23,876 bases of DNA from contig JAAYAP010000058.1 in assembly GCA_012719315.1 (NCBI GenBank), positions 1-23,876 on the forward strand, given 5' to 3'. Below, in pieces: positions 13,889 to 21,781 of this stretch. Each line of letters begins with the position of its first letter. Position 1 is the stretch's first letter. The position numbers and the translations under genes were made by a program. Below the pieces are notes generated by a model. The model did not search any database. It had not been told where the DNA came from and worked only from the letters and a program-made list of their open reading frames with translations. The DNA comes from Methanobacteriota archaeon. GTDB lineage: Archaea; Thermoplasmatota; Thermoplasmata; Methanomassiliicoccales; Methanomethylophilaceae.

Positions 13889-15108
13889 ATCATCCCCGAG
13901 CTCAGCAGCGCGCCGCCGACCGCCCCGATGTACTGGGCGTTGGGCGGCACGATGGGCTGCTCCCCCAGGATCTCGCCGACGGCCCTGACCAGCCCGGTGA
14001 TCAGCGCGGTGCCGCCCACCTGGATGACCGGATGCCTGACATCGATCTCCTGCAGTTGCTGCTCGTAGATCTGCTCGGCGACCGAGTGGCAGGCGGCCGC
14101 GGCCACATCCTCGAACGATTTGCCCTCACCCAGCGAGGTCACCAGGTCCTGGATGCCGAAGATGGAGCAGTACGAGTTCATCTTGGCGTTGCGCCAGTCG
14201 CCCTTGTCGGCGAGCGCGCCGAGCTCCTCGATCTCGACCTTGAGGCGTTTGGCCGTCATCTCCAGGAACCTGCCCGAGGCCCCGGCGCAGATGCCGCCCA
14301 TGGTGAAGTTGTCGGGGACGCCGTCCCTGACCGTGATCGCCTTGTTGTCCATGCCGCCGATGTCGAGGATGGTCGCCTCGCCCTTCTGCCGGTCGGCGAG
14401 CCAGACGGCGCCCTTCGAGTTGACGGTGAGCTCCTCCTGCACCAGCTTGGCGTTGTAATGCTTGCCGAGCGTGAAGCGCCCGTAGCCGGTGGTGCCGATG
14501 GCCTCCAGCTGCTTGAACTCGATGCCGGCCTCCCTGAGCGCGTTCTCCAGGACCGTCTCCGCCGATTTGACGACGTCGCCCGAGGGCGTCCAGTCCTTGC
14601 CGATGATCTTGTTGTTCTCCATCACGACCGCCTTGGTCGTGCTCGATCCCGAATCGAGGCCGGCCGTGATGCCGACCTGCCTCTCCCTGGCGAGCAGCTC
14701 CTTGCGGGTCACGATCGTCACCAGCGCCTCCATCCTGGTCAGCAGCTGGGAGGCCTTCAGCCTCTCGGTGAACGAATAGGTGACCACGGGGAGGTTGGTG
14801 TTCTCCTGGATGAACCGGCGCAGCTCGTTCCGGACCAGCGCCGCCTCGGCGCAGCGGAAGCAGGTGGAGATGAACACCGCGTCGGCGTCGTAGCGCTTGT
14901 CGGCCAGCTGCGTCGCCCTGGCGATCATCAGCTTCAGCTGCGGCGAGCGCGGGTTGAACCCGAAGCGCCTGACCGCTTCGTTGATGTCCTCGTACGAGAC
15001 GTCGGGGTACACCACCTTGGCGCCCACGGAGCGGGCGGCCTTCTCGATCTCCGGCTGCACGCTGCTGTACTCGGTGCCGCAGGAGAGCTGCGCGATCTTG
15101 ATCGTCAC
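13885..15108 (-). CDS. mmp15: Methanogenesis marker protein 15, BadF/HgdC-type ATPase
   Basis: This 407-residue protein belongs to the ASKHA activator family used by 2-hydroxyacyl-CoA dehydratases and benzoyl-CoA reductase. The N-terminal 150 residues are a DUF-like lobe with SCGTEYSS and STCFRCAEAALVRNEL. The ATPase core starts at GITAGLDSGSSTTKAVVM (phosphate 1 motif), has ILDIGGMDNKAI (phosphate 2), GGICAGASGRFLE and MNSYCSIFG (Cys pair placed like the [4Fe-4S]-bridging ligands of HgdC) and ends with IQVGGTALITGL. It could push a low-potential electron by ATP hydrolysis, a sensible need for Ni(I) formation. The start is GTG at 15108, with GGAGG 7 bases upstream, inside the mmp5 stop. Confidence 0.92.
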   Translation of the reverse strand: MTIKIAQLSCGTEYSSVQPEIEKAARSVGAKVVYPDVSYEDINEAVRRFGFNPRSPQLKLMIARATQLADKRYDADAVFISTCFRCAEAALVRNELRRFIQENTNLPVVTYSFTERLKASQLLTRMEALVTIVTRKELLARERQVGITAGLDSGSSTTKAVVMENNKIIGKDWTPSGDVVKSAETVLENALREAGIEFKQLEAIGTTGYGRFTLGKHYNAKLVQEELTVNSKGAVWLADRQKGEATILDIGGMDNKAITVRDGVPDNFTMGGICAGASGRFLEMTAKRLKVEIEELGALADKGDWRNAKMNSYCSIFGIQDLVTSLGEGKSFEDVAAAACHSVAEQIYEQQLQEIDVRHPVIQVGGTALITGLVRAVGEILGEQPIVPPNAQYIGAVGGALLSSGMM

Positions 15109-15539
15109 GCCAATCCCTCCAGGAACTCCTTGATCATGCCGACCACCGTCTCCGCCTGCTCGGCGGTCTCGGGGTATCCGACGCTGATCTGCGGTATGCC
15201 TTTGCGCCGCACCAGGTACTTGATCATCTCGTTGGAGCGTTCGCAGCCGACGCATCCGAAGCTGAACGGGGCATCGGTCATGATGACGGCCGCGTCGGCG
15301 GCGTCGATCAACGGCCCCCAGACCGCGAGCCTCCCCCTGATGCCCGAAGGCACCTCCACGCCCGCGTACGCCAGACCCCTGACGACATCGTCGATGGTCA
15401 CGTTCATCGGAGGCATGTCGACCTCCAGGTTGTCTATCATCTCCTGTATCGCCGCCATGGAAGAGAGCGGCTCGTGCCCGAACCTCTCTACCAGGTCGTA
15501 CAGTATCATGCTGTTGGGGGGATCTATGAATACTCTCAT
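15105..15539 (-). CDS. mmp5: Methanogenesis marker protein 5
   Basis: This 144-residue protein starts MRVFIDPPNSMILYDLVERFGH, typical of marker 5. A CxxC pair (FGCVGCERSNEMIKYL) sits in the second half, followed by GIPQISVGYPETAEQ. The CxxC could be redox-active or bind a metal. The start at 15539 overlaps the mmp6 stop (ATGA), and its own stop overlaps the mmp15 GTG, so it is translated in the chain mmp6-mmp5-mmp15. The function is unknown in the literature I can recall; its constant pairing with mmp6 and mmp15 suggests a single module. Confidence 0.88.
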   Translation of the reverse strand: MRVFIDPPNSMILYDLVERFGHEPLSSMAAIQEMIDNLEVDMPPMNVTIDDVVRGLAYAGVEVPSGIRGRLAVWGPLIDAADAAVIMTDAPFSFGCVGCERSNEMIKYLVRRKGIPQISVGYPETAEQAETVVGMIKEFLEGLA

Positions 15540-15958
15540 CTGTTCGCCTCGCACATCTTCTTGAAATCGTCGACCGGAAATTGTTTGGCCTCCTCCGGCT
15601 CCTTGTAAGGCCTGCCGGCCTCCGCATGCAGCAGGGCATGCTGGATCAGCGGCAGCAGCTCCCACTCGGCCTCCAGCTGCGCATAGCCCGGCCGCGTGCC
15701 GTGCTGGGCGCGGCATCTGCGCGGATCGCTGGACGGGTAGGCCCGGACCTTCGAGAACACCTCGTACCGGTGATCCTTCCGCACATTCTCCAGCGCGGTG
15801 CGCACCAGCTCCCTCGGCCCTTCGACCAGGCATCCGTAGCAGGTCTCCTTGACCGTGGCCTCCAGGCCCATCGCGTGGACCATGCGGACCAACTGGTCGG
15901 GGGTCAGCTTCGAATCCGGGGATATCATGAACAGCCTCGTCTCCCGTTCCTCGCTCAT
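15536..15958 (-). CDS. mmp6: Methanogenesis marker protein 6
   Basis: This 140-residue protein fits marker 6. Blocks are TRLFMISPDSKLTPDQLVRM, ETCYGCLVEGP (a CxxC near residue 40) and SDPRRCRAQHGTRPGYAQLEAEWELLPLIQHAL, an invariant-looking stretch in this family. A small soluble protein of unknown activity. ATG 15958 overlaps the mmp3 stop and its TGA overlaps mmp5's ATG, fixing the start. The two Cys-pair proteins Mmp5 and Mmp6 lie beside the ATPase Mmp15, which suggests an electron relay. Confidence 0.87.
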   Translation of the reverse strand: MSEERETRLFMISPDSKLTPDQLVRMVHAMGLEATVKETCYGCLVEGPRELVRTALENVRKDHRYEVFSKVRAYPSSDPRRCRAQHGTRPGYAQLEAEWELLPLIQHALLHAEAGRPYKEPEEAKQFPVDDFKKMCEANR

Positions 15959-17475
15959 CCGCTCTCCTCCTTGTCCTCGATGATGTAGATCGTGTCCTCG
16001 TCCTCGAGGCCCTTGAGCCTCTTGAGGTCGTCCAGGAACCTGCCGGCGATGTTGGTGCCGTAAGGCTCCTCGCCGGTGGGTCCGTACTCCTTGCTGTCCT
16101 CCAGCCTGATGCCGATCAGGCCGTGGTGGGGCCTGGATTGGTTGGTGACGCCGATGTCGCCCTTCAGGCATTTCTCGAAGGGGTCCTGCGGATGCAGGTT
16201 CTTGGCACGGACGTCGTCGCCGTGGAAGGTGATCATCGGCATGCCCGGGTAGGTGAACTGCACCTTGAGCGCGCCCACCGGCTTGTGGTCCAGGCCTACG
16301 ACCTTCCTGAAATAGTACGCGGTCAGCGGATCGCCGTCGTCGATGCGCACCCGGAAGACCCGCTTCGGCGGCACGCCGAAGGTCTCGGCCTCGCCCTTCT
16401 CCAGCGCGTCCATGGTCATCTCGGGCGACTGCTCGACGATGACCGCCTTGTCGGAGGTGTCGCCGGTGCGCACCTGCCTGACCCCGGACTCCGAGAGGAG
16501 CCGCCCTCCCTCCGCCTGCGTCATGCCCACCGCGAGCACGCGCGGCGGATCGGTGACGATCGCGACCTTGTCGCCGACGGCGGCCCTGGCCACCAGGGCC
16601 GTGCCGCGGTCGACCCGCCCGGCGTGGTTGTGCGCCTGCGAGACCTGCCGGGTCTCCTTGTAGATCATGATGTGGCCTTCGCCGACGCCGGACGACCTGA
16701 CCGTGACCGAGCCCGCGGTGCGCACCTCGTGCTTCTCGTCGGGGATGTCGGCGTCCATGTCGTCCCGGCAGCCCATGAAGCTGCCGGTGCTCTCGCTGAC
16801 GTTCATGTAGCCCTTGGAGCTGACGATCAGCACCTGCTCCGACGAGGCGTGCGAATCCCGGTCGAGGACTATGTTCGCACAGGTCTCGATCCGGTAGCCG
16901 TCCTCCAGCGGATGGCCGAGGTCGCGGGTGATGATCACGTTCTCGCTGCTGGTCTCGGACATGAGCGGCCGGATGTCGACGAGCTCCTCGCCCTCCCTGA
17001 GCCGGTCGAGCATGTGCTTGCCGACGGTGATCCTGCCGATCCTGCCGGTCCCCGCCCCGTAGGCGTGGATGTGATCGCGCTTGGCGATCATGACGTAAGT
17101 GGTGTGGTTGTCGAAGCCGCCGAGCGCGAAGAAGCACTCGAACGGCCGGTACCGCCGCTCGGTCTTGTCGACCGCGATGTCGGTGGGGAACGCGCCGACG
17201 GAGACGATGTCCCTGGTCGTCCAGCGGGTGGTGGATCCCTTGATCCCCTCGATCAGTGATTTGAACCTGCGGGCGTCCTCGCTGTCATCCAGATGCAGCA
17301 CCATCGTCCCCGACGACAGGACCAGCTCGAAATCGCTGGTCTCCCTGACCAGCCGCTCGGTGGACAGATGCACGGAGATGACGGCGCCCTCGACATGGAA
17401 CTCGCCTTCGATGGCGTCCCCGAGCACCGCTCCCGCCTTCAGCTCCTTCTCCTTCCCGTTCACTATGACCTTCAT
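15955..17475 (-). CDS. mmp3: Methanogenesis marker protein 3 (MCR activation complex subunit)
   Basis: At 506 residues this is the long marker 3 protein (UPF0288 family). It starts MKVIVNGKEKELKAGAVLGD, a ubiquitin-like beta-grasp opening, and continues with VGAFPTDIAVDKTERRYRPFECFFALGGFDNHTTYVMI-type blocks. It ends with a cyclophilin-like region (TYPGMPMITFHGDD ... YGPTGEEPYGTNIAGRFLDDL). It is found in MCR activation complex preparations. ATG 17475 overlaps the mcrC stop (ATGA); an ATG four codons upstream is in frame but less well coupled. A cytoplasmic partner for McrC/Mmp7 is likely. The exact role is not established. Confidence 0.88.
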   Translation of the reverse strand: MKVIVNGKEKELKAGAVLGDAIEGEFHVEGAVISVHLSTERLVRETSDFELVLSSGTMVLHLDDSEDARRFKSLIEGIKGSTTRWTTRDIVSVGAFPTDIAVDKTERRYRPFECFFALGGFDNHTTYVMIAKRDHIHAYGAGTGRIGRITVGKHMLDRLREGEELVDIRPLMSETSSENVIITRDLGHPLEDGYRIETCANIVLDRDSHASSEQVLIVSSKGYMNVSESTGSFMGCRDDMDADIPDEKHEVRTAGSVTVRSSGVGEGHIMIYKETRQVSQAHNHAGRVDRGTALVARAAVGDKVAIVTDPPRVLAVGMTQAEGGRLLSESGVRQVRTGDTSDKAVIVEQSPEMTMDALEKGEAETFGVPPKRVFRVRIDDGDPLTAYYFRKVVGLDHKPVGALKVQFTYPGMPMITFHGDDVRAKNLHPQDPFEKCLKGDIGVTNQSRPHHGLIGIRLEDSKEYGPTGEEPYGTNIAGRFLDDLKRLKGLEDEDTIYIIEDKEESG

Positions 17476-18098
17476 TTCCGCAACCATCCTTCCGCGGGCA
17501 GATGCTCCTGGATCTTCGAGACCACCTCGTCGAGCTGCGCCTGGGTGCAGGTGACCCCGCGGACCACGCCCGTGACGATGTCGACGATCTCCCCTTTGGT
17601 GTTCACCGCCTCGTCCGCGGGCATGACCGCCGCCGTCTTGACGCCGATGGCGGCGAAGTCCTCGAAATCGACGGGGCACTGCGAGACGACCACCGCGGGT
17701 ATATCCACGTTCCTGAGGATCAGCCTCGCCTTGTAGATTATATGCGTGCGGACGTTGCCCAGATGGATCAAGGCGAGCTTGAACTGCTGGATCCGGTCCG
17801 CCTCGATCGGGTCGAGCCCGAAGTGGGTGCCCGTCGAGAAGTCGGGGGCATCCGCCGGGACCCCTCCGCCCGCGTTGACCACGAGCACGCTGGTGTCGAT
17901 GCCCTCCTCGCGGAGGGCATAGGTGATCTCGCAGACGGGTTTGGTGATGTGCCTCCTGCCGGGCCCCATGGCGATCACGACCACGTCGCGGCCGCTCTCC
18001 GAGATCGTCGCCCGCTGCGCCAGGCCCCCGCCCGTCCCCATGCCCATCGATTCCCTGCACTCGACGAAGCTGAGATGCCGTCCTATCTGCTTCTTCAC
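17472..18098 (-). CDS. mcrC: McrC, component of the MCR activation complex
   Basis: This 208-residue McrC-family protein shows the family core: MGPGRRHITKPVCEITYALR (44-63), SVLVVNAGGGVPADAP (70-85), LIHLGNVRTHIIYKARLILR (110-129), and VTGVVRGVTCTQAQLDEVV (175-193). Cys 14, 56, 141 and 184 are available as ligands. In many methanogens mcrC sits in mcrBDCGA; here it lies in the activation operon, directly after atwA (ATGA overlap). McrC is part of component A3a, which reductively activates MCR with ATP and A2. The operon placement supports a dedicated activation role rather than a structural one. Confidence 0.95.
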   Translation of the reverse strand: MKKQIGRHLSFVECRESMGMGTGGGLAQRATISESGRDVVVIAMGPGRRHITKPVCEITYALREEGIDTSVLVVNAGGGVPADAPDFSTGTHFGLDPIEADRIQQFKLALIHLGNVRTHIIYKARLILRNVDIPAVVVSQCPVDFEDFAAIGVKTAAVMPADEAVNTKGEIVDIVTGVVRGVTCTQAQLDEVVSKIQEHLPAEGWLRK

Positions 18099-19708
18099 TC
18101 GGTTTCACCTTCCGATCCGTCGTGATCGTCGTAGAGGTCGAACTTCCTGATGATCTCCTCGGGGTCGCCGATGGCGACGACCTTGCCGTCCTTCATGAAG
18201 GCCGCGCGATCGCAGCAGTTGAGGATGAAATCCATGTCGTGGCTGACGACCACGAAGGTCTCCCCCAAGGTCTCCCTGGCCTTGAGCACCGATTTCGCGA
18301 CGATGGTCTTGGTGATCGGGTCCATCGTGCCGGTCGGCTCGTCCAGGATGATGATGCGCGGTTCTTTGATGAGCACCTGGGCGAAGGCGATCCTCTGCGT
18401 CTCGCCCACGCTGAGATTGCCGGGATACGAATAGAGGATCTTCTCGATGTCCTTCTTGGGGAACCCGACGCTCAGCAGCACCTGGATCGCCTTCATCTTC
18501 GCCAGTTCGGCGGGCATCTTCATGCCGATGCAGGTCGAGAGGTTCTGCAGGATCGTGTCGAAAGGATACAGCGTGAACTCCTGGTGCAGGAACCCAATGT
18601 AGGGCGTGGCGCGGCCTTTGCCGGCGAAGCCCTCCTCGGACATGTTGACCCAATCGTCGCCGATCCTCACCTTGACCGTCCCCTTGGTGACCGGGGACAT
18701 GCCGGCGATCATCCTCGACGTCGTCGTCTTACCGGCCCCGGAGAGGCCGATCAGGGCGAAGACCTCGTTCTCCTTGATATCGAAGGTCACGCCGTTGACG
18801 GCTTTGACCACGCCTCTGACCACCGAGAAGAAATGCTTCTGCGCGTCCTTGAGCTCGATGATCGGGTCCCCGAGTTCATGCGCATCCCCCTTCTCGAAGC
18901 TGTATCCCTCCATGAACCCCTCGCAGACCGCCCGGGGCTTGCCCTCGTCGACGATCTCGCCCGCGTCCAGCCAGATCGCGTGGTCCGCCATCTCCTCGAT
19001 GGCCTCGGGCCAGTGCGAGGTGAAGATCATGCAGATGTCGTTCTCCCGCACGTACTCCACGAGCCGCTTGTGCACCAGCTTGGCGGTGTTGGGGTCCAGC
19101 GTCCCGGTGGGCTCGTCGGCGAGGAAGAACAGGGGTTCTTTGGCCAGCTGCCTGGCGATGACCACCCGCTGCTTCTCGCCGCCCGACAGGTCCCTGGCGA
19201 TGTGCGTGGTCCTGTGCGTCATGTTGACGAACTCGAGGAGCTCGATCACCTTCTCCACCTTGTCGGGCGTACTCTCGGGCACCGCCTCGAGCACGTTCTC
19301 GACGACGGTCATGTCCCCGAACAGGGCGAAGGTGCGCTGCAGCATGATCGCGATGCGCCCCTTGACCGCCAGTCTCAGGGGGTCGAACTCCTTCAGCGAC
19401 CAGTAATCGACCATGCGGGTCTCGCATTTGGAACCGCATGCCGTGCATTTGACTTCCGGGTACGGGAGGTCGACGTTGCCGCATTTGGGGCAGACGTTGA
19501 CGTTGTAAAGCACCCGTCCCGAATCGGGTCGGTATTCTTCGGTTCCCCTCAACATGTGGATGAGTACGCTCTTGCCGGCTGCGCTCTTGCCGATCAGACC
19601 CAGTATGCCGCCGGTTTTGAGCGTGGCGCTGATGTTCTTCAGCACCGTCCTGCCGTTGAATTTCTTTGTCACATCCTCGATGACGAGGAGGTCAACCGCT
19701 TTTGCCAT
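18095..19708 (-). CDS. atwA: AtwA, MCR activation component A2 (twin ABC ATPase)
   Basis: This 537-residue soluble protein with two ABC-type ATPase domains powers MCR activation. Domain 1 has Walker A GKSAAGKS (40-47), signature LSGGEKQR and Walker B FFLADEP. Domain 2 has GLSGAGKT, LSVGETQR and IIILDEP. There are no membrane segments. Between Walker A and signature of domain 1 lies a zinc-ribbon-like insert, CPKCG (73-77) and CTACGSKC (88-95), a hallmark of this family. It is first in a nine-gene chain. ATG 19708 lies 23-30 bases after TTTATATG, so the message probably starts at or near it. Very firm. Confidence 0.97.
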   Translation of the reverse strand: MAKAVDLLVIEDVTKKFNGRTVLKNISATLKTGGILGLIGKSAAGKSVLIHMLRGTEEYRPDSGRVLYNVNVCPKCGNVDLPYPEVKCTACGSKCETRMVDYWSLKEFDPLRLAVKGRIAIMLQRTFALFGDMTVVENVLEAVPESTPDKVEKVIELLEFVNMTHRTTHIARDLSGGEKQRVVIARQLAKEPLFFLADEPTGTLDPNTAKLVHKRLVEYVRENDICMIFTSHWPEAIEEMADHAIWLDAGEIVDEGKPRAVCEGFMEGYSFEKGDAHELGDPIIELKDAQKHFFSVVRGVVKAVNGVTFDIKENEVFALIGLSGAGKTTTSRMIAGMSPVTKGTVKVRIGDDWVNMSEEGFAGKGRATPYIGFLHQEFTLYPFDTILQNLSTCIGMKMPAELAKMKAIQVLLSVGFPKKDIEKILYSYPGNLSVGETQRIAFAQVLIKEPRIIILDEPTGTMDPITKTIVAKSVLKARETLGETFVVVSHDMDFILNCCDRAAFMKDGKVVAIGDPEEIIRKFDLYDDHDGSEGETE

Positions 19709-19730
19709 GCAGCGTGTGAGTGTTTACGTA

Positions 19731-19738
19731 CATATAAA
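19731..19738 (-). promoter_or_regulatory. TATA box of the MCR activation operon
   Basis: TTTATATG in minus sense lies 23-30 bases before the atwA ATG. It sits inside a near-palindrome GTTTACGTACATATAAAC (19722-19739). It shares the 151-base divergent region with the winged-helix regulator gene. Confidence 0.55.
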
Positions 19739-19829
19739 CTAATAGCGGCCGATGCGGAGACGGTCCGCCGCCGACCCGGACGCCGCCGGCAGAGGGCCTC
19801 TGGACGGGGCCGACCGCGGCCGCATCATG

Positions 19830-19859
19830 TTTATATCGATGGATGTGATAACCATCCAT
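19830..19859 (+). promoter_or_regulatory. TATA box plus 7-base inverted repeat before the winged-helix regulator
   Basis: TTTATATC (about 19830-19837) is followed by ATGGATG (19839-19845), a seven-base spacer and CATCCAT (19853-19859). The second arm ends directly before ATG 19860, which is the expected transcription start. A dimeric regulator bound there would block its own promoter. Autoregulation is inference. Confidence 0.55.
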
Positions 19860-20816
19860 ATGACTTTGCAACGCGGCCCCAGGCTCGGCGGGCCCATACC
19901 CAAATTCAAGGACTACCATGTCTGGAAATCCCTCTGCCATCTGAACGAATCCAGCCCGATCGGCCGGAAACGGCTGGCGACGAAGCTGGAGATCGGCGAG
20001 GGCAGCACCAGGTCGATCCTGAACATGTTGCAGGATAACGGTTTGGTGACCATCAACAAGACCGGTGTCGTCATGACCTCGGAAGGCAAGGAGTGCTGGA
20101 GGTCGGCGTACATGGAAGTCCGCTACATCGACCTCGACGGTCTGACGATCGGGGAGGCGGACTGCATCGTCCGTGTGCCGGGCATGGCCTCCAAGGTCAC
20201 CTACGGCTGCGAGGAGCGCGACTGCGCGATCAAAGCCGGCGCCGTGGGTGCGACCACGCTCGTATGCTCCAAGGGGGATATCCTCTTCCCGGGCTCCGAG
20301 CATGCGGTGGACCCGGACGTCGAGGCCGGGATACGGGACCTGTTCGCCGTCGAAGACGACGATGTCCTGATCATCGGCACCGCCCCCGACCGCCGGGCGG
20401 CGGAGATCGGCGCCGTGACCGCCGGTCTGGAGCTGATCGGCGGCCTGCGCATAAACAGGGATCTCGAGGGCGTGCTCACCGAGAGGAGCACGGGCAACGA
20501 GTTGATCTCGCTGGCATTCGCCATCCACGACCTGGTGGGAGGCCTCCCCGTCTGCGCCAAGAGCAGGGACAACCTCGGCATCAGGATCGAATCCGGCACG
20601 GTGATCGACAACGCGTACACCGGGGCTGTCCTCGAAGAGGTGATCACCGTGGGCACGACCATCCGCAAGATCGCCACCTCCGGACCCTACAAAGGGATCA
20701 AGGTCATCGTCACGCCGATCGAATTGGACAACAGGATCATCGCCGCGATCGGCGTCGTCGACATCCGCTCGATGGCGGGCGTCAATAATCTGATCAGACT
20801 GAGGAGTGATGAATGA
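19860..20816 (+). CDS. Winged-helix regulator with DUF4443-like and DUF2111 domains
   Basis: The first 75 residues form a winged helix (KFKDYHVWKSLCHLNESS, RKRLATKLEIGEGSTRSILNML, GLVTINKTGVVMTSEGKE). The middle part (about 90-200) looks like DUF4443 (DCAIKAGAVGATTLVCSKGDILFPG). The end is DUF2111 (NELISLAFAIHDLVGGLPVC, GIRIESGTVIDNAYTGAVLEEV, IAAIGVVDIR), a domain mostly of methanogens. Together this reads as a ligand-sensing transcription factor. ATG 19860 is chosen because it lies about 25 bases after the TATA box; longer in-frame starts exist at 19752, 19827 and 19839. It is divergent from the MCR activation operon and coupled to the next gene, so MCR-related control is plausible but unproven. 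Confidence 0.72.
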   Translation: MTLQRGPRLGGPIPKFKDYHVWKSLCHLNESSPIGRKRLATKLEIGEGSTRSILNMLQDNGLVTINKTGVVMTSEGKECWRSAYMEVRYIDLDGLTIGEADCIVRVPGMASKVTYGCEERDCAIKAGAVGATTLVCSKGDILFPGSEHAVDPDVEAGIRDLFAVEDDDVLIIGTAPDRRAAEIGAVTAGLELIGGLRINRDLEGVLTERSTGNELISLAFAIHDLVGGLPVCAKSRDNLGIRIESGTVIDNAYTGAVLEEVITVGTTIRKIATSGPYKGIKVIVTPIELDNRIIAAIGVVDIRSMAGVNNLIRLRSDE

Positions 20817-21136
20817 TGGACGGAGGCTGCAGAGTCACCGTCGAACCGGGCCCGTGCAAGATGACCACCGTGATCACCGCGACCATGGACGACGACATGA
20901 ACGTCGTCTTCGAAGTGCAGACCGAGTGCGAGAGCGTCAGGGCGCTGGTGGACTCGCTCCCGCCGCTGTCCCCGTACGAGGAGATCGAGAGGACGTACTC
21001 CGACTCGGAGATATACAAGGCCGCGAGCCTGGCCATAAAGCACCTGGCCTGCCCCGTCCCCTGCGCGATGGTCAAGGCGGCCGAGGCGGCCAGCGGGTTG
21101 GGGATCAAACGCGATGTCAACCTCGTCATCGAATGA
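20813..21136 (+). CDS. Cys-rich small protein, DUF6951-like
   Basis: This 107-residue soluble protein starts in the stop of the regulator gene (ATGATG with GAGGAG upstream), so it is translated with it. The order EPGPCKMTTVITA, then VQTECESVRAL, then LACPVPCAMVKAAEAASGLGIKRDV recalls a small methanogen family now called DUF6951 (PGxCGF, SDC, CPVP). Cys 15, 39, 80 and 84 (plus 6) could make a metal or Fe-S site. ATG 20816 is an alternative start. The function is unknown. Its pairing with a DUF2111 regulator may mean it supplies or senses the signal. Confidence 0.6.
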   Translation: MMDGGCRVTVEPGPCKMTTVITATMDDDMNVVFEVQTECESVRALVDSLPPLSPYEEIERTYSDSEIYKAASLAIKHLACPVPCAMVKAAEAASGLGIKRDVNLVIE

Positions 21137-21158
21137 CGACGGATGACTGCGTTATATG

Positions 21159-21164
21159 TTTATA
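21159..21164 (+). promoter_or_regulatory. TATA box of the unknown-protein/YcaO unit
   Basis: TTTATA lies 24-29 bases before ATG 21188, giving a leaderless start there and ruling down the upstream ATG at 21143, which would precede the promoter. Confidence 0.55.
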
Positions 21165-21187
21165 CCTCCGAAAGGATTCATACGGCA

Positions 21188-21736
21188 ATGACAGACGGAG
21201 CTATCGACAAACCATTGGAGATCGTGCGCAAGCTGAGGGGTGTGGTGCACGCCTTCTATCTGGACGATGATATCCTCGAGAGGATGCGGGAGGAGGAATC
21301 CAAGGTCCGTGCCGCAGGGGACATCACCGTCGACAACCAAGGTTTCACCCAGGCTTTGGAACGGGATTCGGTCATCTGCATCATCAAGGACCCCCGTTTT
21401 AGACCGCCTCCGGAACCGACCGTGGTGCTGAAGTCGGGCGAGGGCGAGACCATGGGCGTCGAGGTGTTCCCATGGACCTCCAAGGAGTACATGAATCGGG
21501 AGGATGTGGCCTGGCTGTCGGATGCCTTCGTGGTGTTCCCTCATGTGGAGGTCCGGGGCGGAGAGCATTTCGTGATGCCTCCCGTGCCGTTCCCCGAACT
21601 CGACGGCGAGGCCGGATGCAAGGACGTCATCTCGTGCAGCCCGGCTCCCACCTGCGACCTGATGATGCGGAAGTACATGGGATACGACGACGATGCCAGA
21701 CTGGCATCGATACTCATCGCTTTCAACAGGGATTGA
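21188..21736 (+). CDS. Unrecognised conserved-looking protein next to ycaO
   Basis: I do not recognise this 182-residue protein. It is soluble, acidic and rich in charged residues early (LDDDILERMREEESKV). It has strand-like stretches (RDSVICIIKDPRFRPPPEPTVVLKSGEG, EVFPWTSKEYM, AFVVFPHVEVRGGEHFVMPPVPFPEL), a Pro-rich centre and three Cys residues near the end (GCKDVISCSPAPTCDLMMRKYMGY). No membrane segment, signal peptide or known nucleotide motif is seen. It lacks the GPSL opening expected of TfuA, the usual YcaO partner. ATG 21188 is set by the TATA box. It precedes ycaO by 45 bases on the same strand and is probably cotranscribed, so a role in McrA modification is conceivable. Confidence 0.6.
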   Translation: MTDGAIDKPLEIVRKLRGVVHAFYLDDDILERMREEESKVRAAGDITVDNQGFTQALERDSVICIIKDPRFRPPPEPTVVLKSGEGETMGVEVFPWTSKEYMNREDVAWLSDAFVVFPHVEVRGGEHFVMPPVPFPELDGEAGCKDVISCSPAPTCDLMMRKYMGYDDDARLASILIAFNRD

Positions 21737-21781
21737 AGGCGATGCCCCATCAGAGCCGATCGGGATCGGACGGGGTGTGAG

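Noticed and set aside
21188..21736. TfuA, the usual partner of YcaO
   Set aside because: The expected GPSL-type opening and conserved TfuA blocks are absent.
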